A stretch of 64,000 bases of DNA from Gorillibacterium massiliense (lineage in GTDB: Bacteria; Bacillota; Bacilli; Paenibacillales; NBRC-103111). The DNA is taken from NCBI RefSeq assembly GCF_000455485.1, contig NZ_CBQR020000096.1, positions 1-64,000 of the forward strand. The letters are read 5' to 3'. The notes under the pieces are model-generated. The model was not told the origin of the DNA. It ran no database searches and saw only the letters and a program-made list of their open reading frames with translations. The position numbers and the translations under genes are program-made. Numbering within the stretch: position 1 is the stretch's first letter; each line of letters opens with the position of its first letter. Of this stretch, positions 18,228-26,692 are shown one piece after another.

Positions 18228-18243
18228 ACTACATAGTGTAAAT
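18228..18243. promoter_or_regulatory. Operator at the exporter promoter
   Basis: ACTACATAGTGTAAAT, 4 bases downstream of the -10. It matches the site in front of the TetR gene (20485-20500) at 14 of 16 positions and shares its TACAT-n-(A/G)TGTA dyad, so it is probably where the neighbouring TetR protein represses. Confidence 0.65.
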
Positions 18244-18269
18244 TACTTTTGCAGAGAGGATGAACATCG

Positions 18270-19787
18270 TTGAACGAAAATACCACAGCCACTTCAGTTC
18301 CCCGTTCCGTAACGGATGGATTTAAGAAGGGACCGATTCTGTTTATTATGATCCTTGGTGCCTTTCTTGCGACCCTCAACGCTACGGTCATGAGTGTTGC
18401 AATCCCCGAATTGATTGGAGAATTCAATATTTCGCCCGCAACCGGGCAGTGGCTGACAACAGGCTATATGCTGGTAAACGGAGTCCTGATCCCCGTCACC
18501 GCCTATCTGATGCAGCGTTTTTCTACCCGCCAGCTGTTTCTAACGTCAATGCTGATTTTTCTTGTAGGCACCGTCGTCTGCGCCTTATCATCCGACTTCG
18601 CGAGCCTTTTGTCAGGACGAATGATTCAGGCGGTCGGAGCCGGCATCATTATGCCGCTGTTGCTGCAGGTCGTCTTAACGATTTTCCCTCCCGATAACCG
18701 CGGCGTTGCAATGGGTATGGTGGGATTAGCCCTTGTATTCGCCCCAGCCATCGGCCCCGTTTTTTCCGGTTACATTCTTGAAAACTACGACTGGAAAACC
18801 ATGTTTTACGTCATTATTCCATTAACCGTTATCGTTATCGGCCTCAGTTTGATCTTTTTGAAAAATGTATCCGAGACGATTTCAACAAAAATTGATCTAC
18901 TCAGCGTGGTCCTGTCCACCATCGCCTTCGGCGGATTATTGTTCGGCTTCAGCCGCGCCGGCAGCCTTGGATGGTCGAGTCAGGAAGTCATTGCATCGAT
19001 TATCGCCGGAATTCTTGCGCTTATCCTGTTTAGTTGGCGGCAGTTGGCATGCAAATATCCCCTGCTGGATCTAAGGACCTTTAAATTCAATATGTTTTCG
19101 TTAACGACCGTCATTTCCATCGCCGTTAATATGGTTATGTATGCGGATATGATGCTACTCCCTTTATATCTGCAAAATGTACGCGGTTATACCCCCTTGG
19201 AATCGGGTTTGCTCATGCTTCCGGGGGCCGTCTTGATGGGAGTCTTAATGCCTCTGGCCGGAAAACTGTTTGACCGATTTGGAGCGAAATGGCTGGCGAT
19301 TATTGGACTCGTCATTACGATCATCACCACCATTGGCTTTATCGACTTGACGGACTCCACAAGCTATACGTATCTCTTACTCATGTCGACGGGCCGGCGG
19401 ATCGGGATTTCGCTGCTCATGATGCCCTTGCAGACCGCAGGACTTAATCAATTGCCACCCAAACTGGAAGCTCACGGTAATGCCATTACCAACACGGTTC
19501 GTCAGGTGGCCGGCGCCATGGGTACTTCCCTGCTCGTAACCGTGATGACAGATCGTACAAAAGCTCATTTGACCGACACGATGGCAGCAGGTTTAGCGAG
19601 TGGCATGACAGAAAAGCAGTTGAAACTAGATGCAATGATACAAGGGATCAATGATGCCTATGTGGTGATTGTCGGGTTCGTGGTAATCGCACTTCTGCTT
19701 TCCTTCTTCATCAAACGTACGGTGATAACAAAAACTTCACATGTACATTCTGAATCACTAAGTGCACATTCGGTTTCCGAATCTTGA
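18270..19787 (+). CDS. MFS drug exporter, DHA2 (EmrB/QacA/LmrB) family
   Basis: Proton-driven multidrug exporter with 14 predicted membrane helices in 505 residues. Motif C-like and DHA2 features include ATLNATVMSVAIPEL in helix 1, TGQWLTTGYMLVNGVLIP, RMIQAVGAGIIMPLL and LMMPLQTAGLNQLP. It is closest in character to the LmrB group. The start is TTG at 18270 behind AGAGAGG. It converges on a TetR-family gene that carries the same operator, a standard drug-pump/repressor pair. The drug specificity cannot be read. Confidence 0.88.
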   Translation: MNENTTATSVPRSVTDGFKKGPILFIMILGAFLATLNATVMSVAIPELIGEFNISPATGQWLTTGYMLVNGVLIPVTAYLMQRFSTRQLFLTSMLIFLVGTVVCALSSDFASLLSGRMIQAVGAGIIMPLLLQVVLTIFPPDNRGVAMGMVGLALVFAPAIGPVFSGYILENYDWKTMFYVIIPLTVIVIGLSLIFLKNVSETISTKIDLLSVVLSTIAFGGLLFGFSRAGSLGWSSQEVIASIIAGILALILFSWRQLACKYPLLDLRTFKFNMFSLTTVISIAVNMVMYADMMLLPLYLQNVRGYTPLESGLLMLPGAVLMGVLMPLAGKLFDRFGAKWLAIIGLVITIITTIGFIDLTDSTSYTYLLLMSTGRRIGISLLMMPLQTAGLNQLPPKLEAHGNAITNTVRQVAGAMGTSLLVTVMTDRTKAHLTDTMAAGLASGMTEKQLKLDAMIQGINDAYVVIVGFVVIALLLSFFIKRTVITKTSHVHSESLSAHSVSES

Positions 19788-19789
19788 CG

Positions 19790-19824
19790 AAAAAGCCAGT
19801 TCCCCCGTGGAACTGGCTTTTTTA
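19790..19824. terminator. Bidirectional terminator between exporter and tetR genes
   Basis: AAAAGCCAGTTCC pairs with GGAACTGGCTTTTTT around a five-base loop; T runs occur on both strands. Confidence 0.85.
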
Positions 19825-19827
19825 CCA

Positions 19828-20415
19828 TTATGACGGTGAAGGCAGCAACGACAGGATTTGTTTGGCCAAATAACGCGGCGCATAGGGCATGTCGTTTCGC
19901 AGCCAAAAGATAATAGCACCGATCAGGGCTGACGAAATATACCAAACCGCAATGCTATTTTCGATATCCCCTTTTGCAGCGCTCAAGCCGTTTCCCTTTT
20001 GTTTTATTCTATCCGTCACCGTTTCCGCGAGGATCATGGAGAGCCGTTCGGTAAAGATCGGAATGCGTTTCATAGCGATTACGACCTTATAAAACTTCTC
20101 GTTTTGCGCAATATGCTCCAGAAGCTTTTCAAGCGGCACTCCCTTCTCTCTCTCGCACATGGCATCTGCGGACTTATCACCGTAAATAGCATGGTTGATT
20201 TCTTCAACCATTTCATTCGCAAACTTGTTCATCATATCCGGAATATCCCGGTAATGCAGGTAGAAGGTAACGCGATGGATTGTTGAACGCTCGGCAAGGC
20301 GATTCACTGTGATTTTCTCGACGTCCATCGCCTGAAGCAAATCGATGAATGCATCTTTAAGCGCTTGGCGTGTTCGGACAATTCGCGGGTCGATGCGATC
20401 TTTTGAATGAGTCAT
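19828..20415 (-). CDS. TetR/AcrR-family repressor of the adjacent exporter
   Basis: 195-residue regulator with an N-terminal HTH (RQALKDAFIDLLQAMDVEKITVNRLAERSTIHRVTFYLHYRD, about residues 13-54) and a helical ligand-binding domain. I chose ATG at 20413-20415 behind AAGGAGAG; the frame opens at 20475 without a ribosome site. Its own upstream region carries a near-copy of the exporter operator, so it probably represses itself and the pump until a drug binds. Confidence 0.88.
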   Translation of the reverse strand: MTHSKDRIDPRIVRTRQALKDAFIDLLQAMDVEKITVNRLAERSTIHRVTFYLHYRDIPDMMNKFANEMVEEINHAIYGDKSADAMCEREKGVPLEKLLEHIAQNEKFYKVVIAMKRIPIFTERLSMILAETVTDRIKQKGNGLSAAKGDIENSIAVWYISSALIGAIIFWLRNDMPYAPRYLAKQILSLLPSPS

Positions 20416-20484
20416 GACGAAACGCTCTCCTTTCTTGGCGACAACAGGACCTCTGTGTAGTATCAGGTGAGGCAAAACAACTAT

Positions 20485-20500
20485 ACTACATCATGTAAAT
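20485..20500. promoter_or_regulatory. Operator upstream of the TetR gene
   Basis: ACTACATCATGTAAAT with a perfect TACAT-C-ATGTA dyad, about 70 bases upstream of the tetR start and overlapping a TAGTAT/TATAGT -10-like stretch on the minus strand. It pairs with the site at 18228-18243. Confidence 0.65.
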
Positions 20501-20520
20501 TTAATCTAGACTGCAAAAGC

Positions 20521-20562
20521 AAAAAGCGCCCTTCATCCGGTACTGCCGGAGAAGGGCGCTTC
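20521..20562 (-). terminator. Terminator of infC-rpmI-rplT
   Basis: Minus-strand AAGCGCCCTTCTCCGG and CCGGATGAAGGGCGCTT form a long stem followed by TTTGCTTTT. Confidence 0.85.
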
Positions 20563-20581
20563 TGTGCTACGGATAAAGAAA

Positions 20582-20941
20582 TTATCCGTTGATTTTTGCT
20601 TTAGCGGCGTTAGCCAGATCAGCAAAAGCTTTGCTGTCGGATACAGCCAGATCGGCCAAGATCTTGCGGTTTACGTTTACGCCGGCCAGTTTGAGGCCGT
20701 ACATGAACTTGCTGTAGCTCAGGCCGTTTTGACGGGCACCAGCGTTGATACGGGTTACCCACAGACGACGGAAGTCGCGCTTTTTGCGGCGACGGTCACG
20801 GTATGCGTACAGACCGGACTTCATTACTTGTTGGTTTGCGGTTCTAAACAGTCTGTGCTTGGAGCCGAAATAGCCCTTTGCCAACTTCAATACTTTTTTA
20901 TGACGACGACGGGTTACAAAACCGCCCTTTACTCTTGCCAT
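20582..20941 (-). CDS. rplT: 50S ribosomal protein L20
   Basis: 23S rRNA-binding assembly protein of 119 residues, starting [20 protein letters not shown] with the basic N-terminal helix and the [20 protein letters not shown] segment. It also acts as autorepressor of its own operon through the leader upstream of infC. It is the third gene of infC-rpmI-rplT, with an AGGAGG-type site. Confidence 0.98.
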   Translation of the reverse strand: MARVKGGFVTRRRHKKVLKLAKGYFGSKHRLFRTANQQVMKSGLYAYRDRRRKKRDFRRLWVTRINAGARQNGLSYSKFMYGLKLAGVNVNRKILADLAVSDSKAFADLANAAKAKING

Positions 20942-20979
20942 GGAATTCTACCTCCTGATTATCGGTGAATGGAAATGTT

Positions 20980-21180
20980 TTATTTTACGTAGACGAGCAG
21001 GCTCTTGATCCGTTTGGCATCGCCTTTGGAGACGAGGGCAGCTTTACGCAATCCGCGTTTGCGGGCAGGAGATTTGCTCTCCAGGATATGGCGTTTGTAG
21101 GCTTGGTTTCTTTTCAGTTTGCCGGTGCCGGTCTTGGAAAAACGCTTGGCGGCGCCGCGGTGGGTTTTCATTTTAGGCAT
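20980..21180 (-). CDS. rpmI: 50S ribosomal protein L35
   Basis: 66-residue basic ribosomal protein ([22 protein letters not shown] start, [11 protein letters not shown] middle). It is the middle gene of infC-rpmI-rplT, with a clear GGAGGA ribosome site. Confidence 0.98.
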   Translation of the reverse strand: MPKMKTHRGAAKRFSKTGTGKLKRNQAYKRHILESKSPARKRGLRKAALVSKGDAKRIKSLLVYVK

Positions 21181-21230
21181 GGTGAATTGTCCTCCTAACG
21201 GAATATGTCAAAGCTTGCGATCCTTCAGCC

Positions 21231-21740
21231 TTATTTGTTTGGGGCCAGAATCATGATCATGCTGCGGCCTTCCAGCTTGGGAACGCGTTCCAACACGCAA
21301 ATTTCCTTTGCTTCTTCAGCCACACGGTTAAGCACTTTTTGCCCGATGGAAGCATGGGTGATTTCGCGGCCGCGGAAACGGACCGAGCACTTCACTTTAT
21401 CTCCATCATTCAAGAACTTCAGAACATTGCGAAGCTTGGTTTGAAAGTCGTGCTCGTCGATGGTTGCGCTAAAGCGGACTTCCTTAAGCTCCACAATCTT
21501 TTGGTTTTTGCGTGCTTCTTTTTCTTTCTTCTGCATTTCGTAGCGGTAGCGGCCGTAATCCATGATCCGGCACACTGGCGGCTTTGCCTGTGGGGCTACG
21601 TTTACGAGGTCGAGATTGGCGTCGGCGGCGATTTGCATGGCTTCACGGATCGGCTTAATCCCCAATTGCTCGCCGTCTGCACCAATCAAACGAACTTCCT
21701 TCACACGGATCTCGTCGTTAATCATATGGTCCTTGCTAAT
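21231..21740 (-). CDS. infC: Translation initiation factor IF-3 (AUU start)
   Basis: Binds the 30S subunit, blocks premature 50S joining and proofreads initiator tRNA and start codon. The N domain ([22 protein letters not shown]) and the C domain ([19 protein letters not shown] ... [12 protein letters not shown]) are complete. The start is most likely ATT at 21738-21740: GGAGGTGG lies 5-6 bases upstream, the next residues SKDHMINDE match the family N-terminus, and no ATG is placed there. An AUU start is the classical infC hallmark that IF3 itself discriminates against. Product is 169 residues. Confidence 0.95.
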   Translation of the reverse strand: MSKDHMINDEIRVKEVRLIGADGEQLGIKPIREAMQIAADANLDLVNVAPQAKPPVCRIMDYGRYRYEMQKKEKEARKNQKIVELKEVRFSATIDEHDFQTKLRNVLKFLNDGDKVKCSVRFRGREITHASIGQKVLNRVAEEAKEICVLERVPKLEGRSMIMILAPNK

Positions 21741-21759
21741 AGTCTTCCACCTCCGGAAT

Positions 21760-21902
21760 ATCTTCTCATCAAAAAAAGATGTGGACGCGTTGGCGCCCAC
21801 ATCTTTGCACTATCCACGAACGGATCGATTCACAAAGTCCGGAAGAACCAGCCAACACGGGGTCGGTCAGGTGAGAAGCGGGCGCTTCTGCTTTAAACAT
21901 AC
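21760..21902 (-). ncRNA. L20-type autoregulatory leader of infC-rpmI-rplT
   Basis: The 5' leader between the promoter and infC holds GCCCGCTTCTCACCTGACC, resembling the L20 site in 23S rRNA, and ends in a strong intrinsic terminator (AAAGATGTGG ... CCACATCTTTTTTT, 21772-21809). This is the layout of the Bacillota L20 leader, in which L20 binding favours termination. Confidence 0.85.
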
Positions 21903-21908
21903 TTCGAT

Positions 21909-21937
21909 ACTATATCACGTCGATCATCCGTTGTCAA
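21909..21937 (-). promoter_or_regulatory. infC operon promoter
   Basis: Minus-strand TTGACA (21937-21932), 17 bases, TATAGT (21914-21909). Confidence 0.85.
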
Positions 21938-23169
21938 CTGGCTTGTTTGCTTTGCACTTCTTCCAACCGCAGCACCCGGGTATGCGCCGTGTGGCTCCAC
22001 TGTTTGTTGTTCTGGGTGAAGAAGGCGTACATGGTCAGCGGATACCAGGAAATCAGGTACAACGGAAAAGTCAGCAAAAATTTGAACGTCTTGAGCGGAG
22101 CCTTTTCCAGAAACATCGCCATCAAATACTGCAGCACGTTGACCCCGGAAATGGTCATGAATACCGCCGGCGCATACTGGAAAATCGAGGTCAACCTCGG
22201 CCCTCCGGGCATGAGCATATCGGCATACAGAATAATTGTGACGACTCCGCCTAAAAATACGTTGTAGGCATTCAGCGCGTAGATCGCCGTATCGATTTTG
22301 GACCAGCTGCGCTCCTTGATGCCTTGGAACAGCAGCGGGAAAAAGTAGCGGCGGGCTACATCAAAGTGACCCTGCATCCAACGGAGCCGCTGGCGCCAAG
22401 AAGCGTTGAAGCCGAGGGGCTTCTCATCATACACCTTCGCGTCAAAGTTGAAGGTTGGGTTGATGCCCTTTTGCACGCAGCGCATGGTGAACTCCAAATC
22501 CTCGACCAGACTGGTTGCACCCCAGCCCATTTCTTTCAAGAGCGCGGTATCGAAACACATGCCGGTGCCGCCCAGGTAATTGGCGAGACCCAAGTTGGTC
22601 CGCGGAAGCTGCCAGAGACGGTTGCAGTACCAGTATGTAACGGCATATGCGGAAGTAATCCAGGAATCTTGCGGGTTTTTCGTATCCAAATAAGCTTGAA
22701 TGACTTTGGAACCGGATAACAGATCACTGTTCATATGGAGCAAATAATCGGCGCTGACCAGATTATCGGCATCGAACATCACGACGGCGTCGTAGGACCG
22801 GGGCATTTTCCACAGTTCTTTCAGCATCCACTCGATGGCGTAGCCCTTGCCCCTAAGCTGCGGGTTATGGCGTTCGCAGGCGTGTACGCCGTGTTTCCGG
22901 GCGATGGCGGCGGTGTTGTCCGTGCAGTTGTCGGCGATTACGAAAACATCGTAAAGCTCTTTCGGGTAGTTCAGTGTTTTTAAATTTTCCAGAAGGGCGC
23001 CCACGACTTGTTCTTCGTTATGGGCTGCCACGAGAATGGCGAATGATTTTTGCGGCGCAAATTGGGTTCGCTTCTTACGGCGAAACCAGCCAAAGAAGGC
23101 AAGAACCAATTGGTAAACGCCGATAACGGCGATGATGATCTGCAAACTGAGTACTACGTAATCGAGCAT
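21934..23169 (-). CDS. Membrane-bound family 2 glycosyltransferase
   Basis: 411-residue inverting GT-A enzyme of the processive type (cellulose, hyaluronan and PNAG synthase group). Visible motifs are the nucleotide-sugar domain ILVAAHNEEQVVGALLENL, the DxD metal site in MFDADN, GTGMCFD, the catalytic aspartate in VEDLEFTMRC and the acceptor motif QRLRWMQGH. One N-terminal and about three C-terminal membrane helices surround it. I use ATG at 23167-23169 (AAAGGGG upstream); 73 extra residues in the frame are not protein-like. No polymer-export or c-di-GMP domain is attached. The sugar and polymer are unknown. Confidence 0.85.
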   Translation of the reverse strand: MLDYVVLSLQIIIAVIGVYQLVLAFFGWFRRKKRTQFAPQKSFAILVAAHNEEQVVGALLENLKTLNYPKELYDVFVIADNCTDNTAAIARKHGVHACERHNPQLRGKGYAIEWMLKELWKMPRSYDAVVMFDADNLVSADYLLHMNSDLLSGSKVIQAYLDTKNPQDSWITSAYAVTYWYCNRLWQLPRTNLGLANYLGGTGMCFDTALLKEMGWGATSLVEDLEFTMRCVQKGINPTFNFDAKVYDEKPLGFNASWRQRLRWMQGHFDVARRYFFPLLFQGIKERSWSKIDTAIYALNAYNVFLGGVVTIILYADMLMPGGPRLTSIFQYAPAVFMTISGVNVLQYLMAMFLEKAPLKTFKFLLTFPLYLISWYPLTMYAFFTQNNKQWSHTAHTRVLRLEEVQSKQAS

Positions 23170-23358
23170 TCGGGTTTCCCCTTTCGTATGGTTATTCATC
23201 CTTCGCGAATGGTTAAGAACGTATCTCTCTCTATTTTCATCTCTTTGTCCTATTGTTCGTTTCCCTTTATGGGTCGTCTGCTTTTGTATCGTTCGTTGCG
23301 GCAGCCTTTTTTCGGTCCGTTCACCTCCGATCCGCCCCACATCTTTTACATCTTGCCC

Positions 23359-23388
23359 ATTATAAGTGACGCCTTCCCCGAAACACAA
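23359..23388 (-). promoter_or_regulatory. Candidate glycosyltransferase promoter
   Basis: Minus-strand TTGTGT (23388-23383), 18 bases, TATAAT (23364-23359), giving an untranslated leader of about 185 bases. Apart from this and the trmB terminator, the 410 bases between the two genes show no gene. Confidence 0.5.
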
Positions 23389-23524
23389 ACGTCAAAATGG
23401 CGCTTCAACCGCTTATATCTTAACCATTTGTAATAATTCTGAAACATTTCGTCATATTCCTGTCATTTTCACATCTATTGTACCCATTCGTCCAAATCTA
23501 ATCCTTACTCCCTATGTAATAAAA

Positions 23525-23551
23525 GAAAAAAGCACGGCATAACCGCGCTTT
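23525..23551 (-). terminator. Terminator of trmB
   Basis: Minus-strand AAAGCGCGG-TTATG-CCGTGCTTT followed by TTTCTTTTATT. Confidence 0.75.
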
Positions 23552-23579
23552 GAATGTTTGATATGGCCGGCGTCGCGGC

Positions 23580-24377
23580 TTAACCATGTTTATTCGCTTC
23601 CAGTGCCGCCAGATGATCGGCCAACGCATCCTTGCCCGTTACGACCTCGCAGCGGTGAATGTTCATGCCCTGAGCGACAAATTTGCTTTCGTATTCGGTT
23701 AAAACAAGATCATCGCGAATACCGTTTGCGTGCAGGTCCAAGGAGATGTTGCGCATCCTGAGCCCCATATCCGAGAAGGAATTGAGAGAATATTCAAAGA
23801 GCAGACGGGAGTCAGTTTTCAAGTGAATCTCCCCGCGCTCGTTCAGGAAATTCAAGTATTTACGGACAAACCCGGGATGGGTCAGCCGACGGCGGGCATG
23901 TTTGGACTTGGGCCACGGGTCGCTGAAATTGAGATACACTCGCTCCACCTCACCGGGGGCGAACACTTCATCGATATACTGAATGTCGAGCAGAGCCAAA
24001 GCCAGATTCCACGGCTTCGCGGCTACAGCTTCGGTGCCAACCTCAGCGGGGCCACTAACAACAGAATCGATGTCGCTTCCATCTACTGCATCTTCCAATT
24101 CATCAACTTGCCCACCATGATGCAGCCGCCTCGCCTTCAAGGCGCCTCTGCGGATCAATTCGTCGTACCGGTCTACGCCGATATAATTTACATTGGGGTT
24201 TCTTCGACTCCATTCGCTAATGAAAATTCCTTTTCCCATGCCAAGCTCGACATGAATCGGCAAGTCATTCCCGAAATGTTCCCGCCATTTCCCCTTCAGC
24301 TTCCGCGGGTCCAGCACCACCAGGTCCGTTTGGCGTTCCAGCTCTTCGCGAATTCCTTTTCGTCCTCTTAGCCGCAT
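23580..24377 (-). CDS. trmB: tRNA (guanine-N7-)-methyltransferase with an internal insertion
   Basis: SAM-dependent enzyme forming m7G46 in tRNA. The SAM motif is HVELGMGKGIFISEWSRRNP and the catalytic region is VYLNFSDPWPKSKHARRRLTHPGF, both canonical. At 265 residues it is about 50 longer than the B. subtilis enzyme. The excess is an acidic, low-complexity segment (about residues 86-122, with VDELEDAVDGSDID and VGTEAVAA) placed between the second SAM strand and ALLDIQYIDEVF. The frame is intact, so the insertion is probably a surface loop. Confidence 0.92.
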   Translation of the reverse strand: MRLRGRKGIREELERQTDLVVLDPRKLKGKWREHFGNDLPIHVELGMGKGIFISEWSRRNPNVNYIGVDRYDELIRRGALKARRLHHGGQVDELEDAVDGSDIDSVVSGPAEVGTEAVAAKPWNLALALLDIQYIDEVFAPGEVERVYLNFSDPWPKSKHARRRLTHPGFVRKYLNFLNERGEIHLKTDSRLLFEYSLNSFSDMGLRMRNISLDLHANGIRDDLVLTEYESKFVAQGMNIHRCEVVTGKDALADHLAALEANKHG

Positions 24378-24497
24378 GCTTGCTATTCCTCCACCGCTCG
24401 CGCAACACAGGCGCCAGCTTCTTTTTCATTTACACCCTTCCAAAGGATAGTGCATCCCCGAAAAAAAAGCAAAGCCCACGTTCCCGCTTTTTATGCA

Positions 24498-24530
24498 CAA
24501 AAAAAACCGCCTGGCGGCAGCCAAAGCGGT
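24498..24530 (-). terminator. Terminator of the 68-residue protein gene
   Basis: Minus-strand ACCGC-TTTGGC and GCCAGGCGGT form a stem followed by eight T. Confidence 0.65.
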
Positions 24531-24560
24531 GGCGTTGTGAAATGTGGCGTTTGCGGCATC

Positions 24561-24767
24561 CTACATCTTGAGATTTTCGTAACGAACCTGTTTGGCGGCG
24601 TCGGGAATGAGCGCTTTGTCCACGGTTCTCATGATTTGCTTGCGCGCCTCGGCTTCCAGCCGGGGATCCGCATTGAAGCGAAACCCGCTAAGTGCGAGAG
24701 CCTGCTTGATCGTGAGTTCAACCTTAACCGTTTCTTCGCCTTTAGGAATTTCAAAGCGAGTCGTCAT
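24561..24767 (-). CDS. Small conserved-looking hypothetical protein
   Basis: About 68 residues, starting MTTRFEIPKGEETVKVELT and containing KQALALSGFRFNADPRLEAEARKQ. It is mixed alpha/beta, soluble and has no cysteines. An AAGGAG site lies 10 bases before the chosen ATG (24765-24767); an ATG two codons earlier is also possible. I do not recognise a family. It stands alone between trmB and the WGxxGxxG gene and has a terminator, which supports it being real. Confidence 0.55.
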   Translation of the reverse strand: MTTRFEIPKGEETVKVELTIKQALALSGFRFNADPRLEAEARKQIMRTVDKALIPDAAKQVRYENLKM

Positions 24768-24952
24768 GTTCATCATACTCCTTATCTTAATCTTCGAGAA
24801 AGCCTCGATAAGAACAGGGGCAACAGGCGACAAAATTTGGGAATATCAAGAAGATAAAGCATTTTCTACACTTGTAATATAACATAACATGTTAGATATT
24901 TCAATAGGAATAAAGCGCTTTTTTCGAAATTTTCGCTCTATTTTGTCCCGAT

Positions 24953-24986
24953 TAAAAACAGGCTCCCCGACCTTCGGCCGGGGAGT
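24953..24986 (-). terminator. Terminator of the WGxxGxxG-protein gene
   Basis: Minus-strand CTCCCCGGCC-GAAG-GGTCGGGGAG, then CCTGTTTTTAATC. Confidence 0.75.
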
Positions 24987-25027
24987 TCGGTCTTGTTTAT
25001 CGACTTTTTTCGACGGTTAAGCTGAAA

Positions 25028-25543
25028 TCAATACGGGTTCTTTTCCCGAATGTGCTCGCCGCGATCCGTGGATCTCGATCTCATACCGGCAAGTCCGATA
25101 AGACCGAGAAGACCCAACCAGCCCCAGCCACCGTAGCTTCGTGCGGTGGTAGTAGCTCTGGCGCGAACAGTGTTAGCCATATAACCGTCATTGTAATTAT
25201 TCAGCGTCCGGGTGCCTGTAACTCCATACGTCCTCGTTCCGGGAACAACATTGTTGTTGTATCCGTAGTTCGTTCCGTAAGTGCTGTAGCCAGGGGTGCC
25301 GTAAGTGTTTGTACCATAATACCCGTTGGTGCCATAACGATTCGGTGAAGCGATGGTGCCGCCTGCATAAGGATTGGTGCCCGGTGTGCTGGTTAGACCC
25401 GTCATACCGTCGTGTGTCGTTGTCCCTAATGTCCCGGTGGTGCCCATCGTACCTGCGGTACCCACTCCAGCTGCGGAAGCGGACAGCGCCCCCAGGGAAA
25501 GCGACATCAGCAGAACAAGGATGGATATTCTTAATTTTTTCAC
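25028..25543 (-). CDS. Secreted Gly/Thr/Tyr/Asn-rich protein with WGxxGxxG-type C-terminus
   Basis: 171 residues: a signal peptide (residues 1-24, cleavage after SASA), then a low-complexity region rich in Gly, Thr, Tyr and Asn with loose GTxGT and YGTN repeats, then YGGWGWLGLLGLIGLAGM near residue 140-157 followed by a basic tail. The last part fits the WGxxGxxG-CTERM pattern, a presumed C-terminal sorting or membrane-retention signal (hydrophobic helix plus arginines). Function is unknown; a cell-surface or spore-surface role would be a guess. It is divergent from mnmL and monocistronic. Confidence 0.75.
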   Translation of the reverse strand: MKKLRISILVLLMSLSLGALSASAAGVGTAGTMGTTGTLGTTTHDGMTGLTSTPGTNPYAGGTIASPNRYGTNGYYGTNTYGTPGYSTYGTNYGYNNNVVPGTRTYGVTGTRTLNNYNDGYMANTVRARATTTARSYGGWGWLGLLGLIGLAGMRSRSTDRGEHIREKNPY

Positions 25544-25729
25544 GCGAATCCCCTTTCTTTAGGATGATTTGTTGGTACGGGTATAGTGTGAATCAGAAGG
25601 AGTCGTTTTATGCGGACGAAAAGGGCGGTGTTCATACGCAATTTGGCGGATATCGCCATGGATAGCGGCTAGCTTAATGTTTTCTGATGGGGTAAAATAA
25701 GAAACGGCTTCACGGATAAGGAGGACACG

Positions 25730-26689
25730 ATGATCGATACCGATTCCCGCCCTCTCCTCTGGGGAGACAAGCGGTTTCATACATGGAATTACGAGATGCG
25801 CCAAACCTTTGGCGGCAAAGTATTCAAGGTCATGCTGGATGCGGGCTTTACCTGCCCGAACCGGGACGGCAGCATCGCCAAGGGCGGCTGCACATTCTGC
25901 AGCGCCAGAGGCTCGGGGGATTTTGCCGGCAGCCGCCGGGATGATCTGGTTACCCAGTTCAACAAAATTCGCGACTTGCAGCATCAAAAATGGCCAGAGG
26001 CTGCCTATATCGGCTACTTCCAAGCCTATACCAATACCTACGCTCCCGTTGAAGAATTGCGGGAGTATTATGAAGCGATTTTGGAACAGCCTGGGGTGGT
26101 GGGCCTCTCCATTGCCACCCGGCCGGACTGCCTGCCCGATGATGTGGTGGAATATTTGGCGGATTTGAACAAGCGGACTTACTTGTGGGTAGAAATGGGG
26201 CTGCAAACTATTCACGAATCCACTTCGGAATTGATCAACCGCGCCCATGATACCGCCTGCTACTATGAAGCGGTGGAAAAACTCAGACGGCATAATATCC
26301 ACACTTGCGCCCATATCATTTTCGGCTTGCCGGGAGAAGACCGGGAGATGATGCTGGATACCACTCGCGCCGTTGCCGGTATGGATGTGCAAGGCATCAA
26401 GATCCACCTGCTGCACCTGATGCGAAAAACGCCGATGGTCAAGCAATACGAAGCCGGCTTGCTGCGTTTTCTGGAAAAGGATGAGTATGTCAATCTGGTG
26501 GTGGACGCTCTTGAATTGCTGCCATCGGAGATGATCGTACATCGGCTTACCGGCGATGCGCCCCGGGACCTTCTGATCGGGCCGATGTGGAGTTTGAAGA
26601 AATGGGAAGTGCTGAATGCCATCGACGATGAGCTGAAGCGGCGGAATTCCTGGCAGGGCAAGTTTGCTTTTGCGGGAGGGGCGGAATAA
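25730..26689 (+). CDS. mnmL: Radical SAM protein of the YtqA (TIGR01212) family, MnmL
   Basis: 319-residue radical SAM enzyme with an unusual cluster motif, CPNRDG-n6-GCTFC (Cys42, Cys54, Cys57), rather than CxxxCxxC. B. subtilis YtqA is reported to act with YtqB in the last steps of mnm5s2U synthesis at tRNA wobble uridines, replacing MnmC; I recall this assignment but could not check it. The gene is followed 3 bases later by the ytqB homologue, supporting a shared pathway. ATG at 25730 has AAGGAGG upstream. Confidence 0.82.
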   Translation: MIDTDSRPLLWGDKRFHTWNYEMRQTFGGKVFKVMLDAGFTCPNRDGSIAKGGCTFCSARGSGDFAGSRRDDLVTQFNKIRDLQHQKWPEAAYIGYFQAYTNTYAPVEELREYYEAILEQPGVVGLSIATRPDCLPDDVVEYLADLNKRTYLWVEMGLQTIHESTSELINRAHDTACYYEAVEKLRRHNIHTCAHIIFGLPGEDREMMLDTTRAVAGMDVQGIKIHLLHLMRKTPMVKQYEAGLLRFLEKDEYVNLVVDALELLPSEMIVHRLTGDAPRDLLIGPMWSLKKWEVLNAIDDELKRRNSWQGKFAFAGGAE

Positions 26690-26692
26690 CGG

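Noticed and set aside
22324-22719. Plus-strand frame inside the glycosyltransferase gene
   Set aside because: Shadow of a motif-rich GT2 gene.
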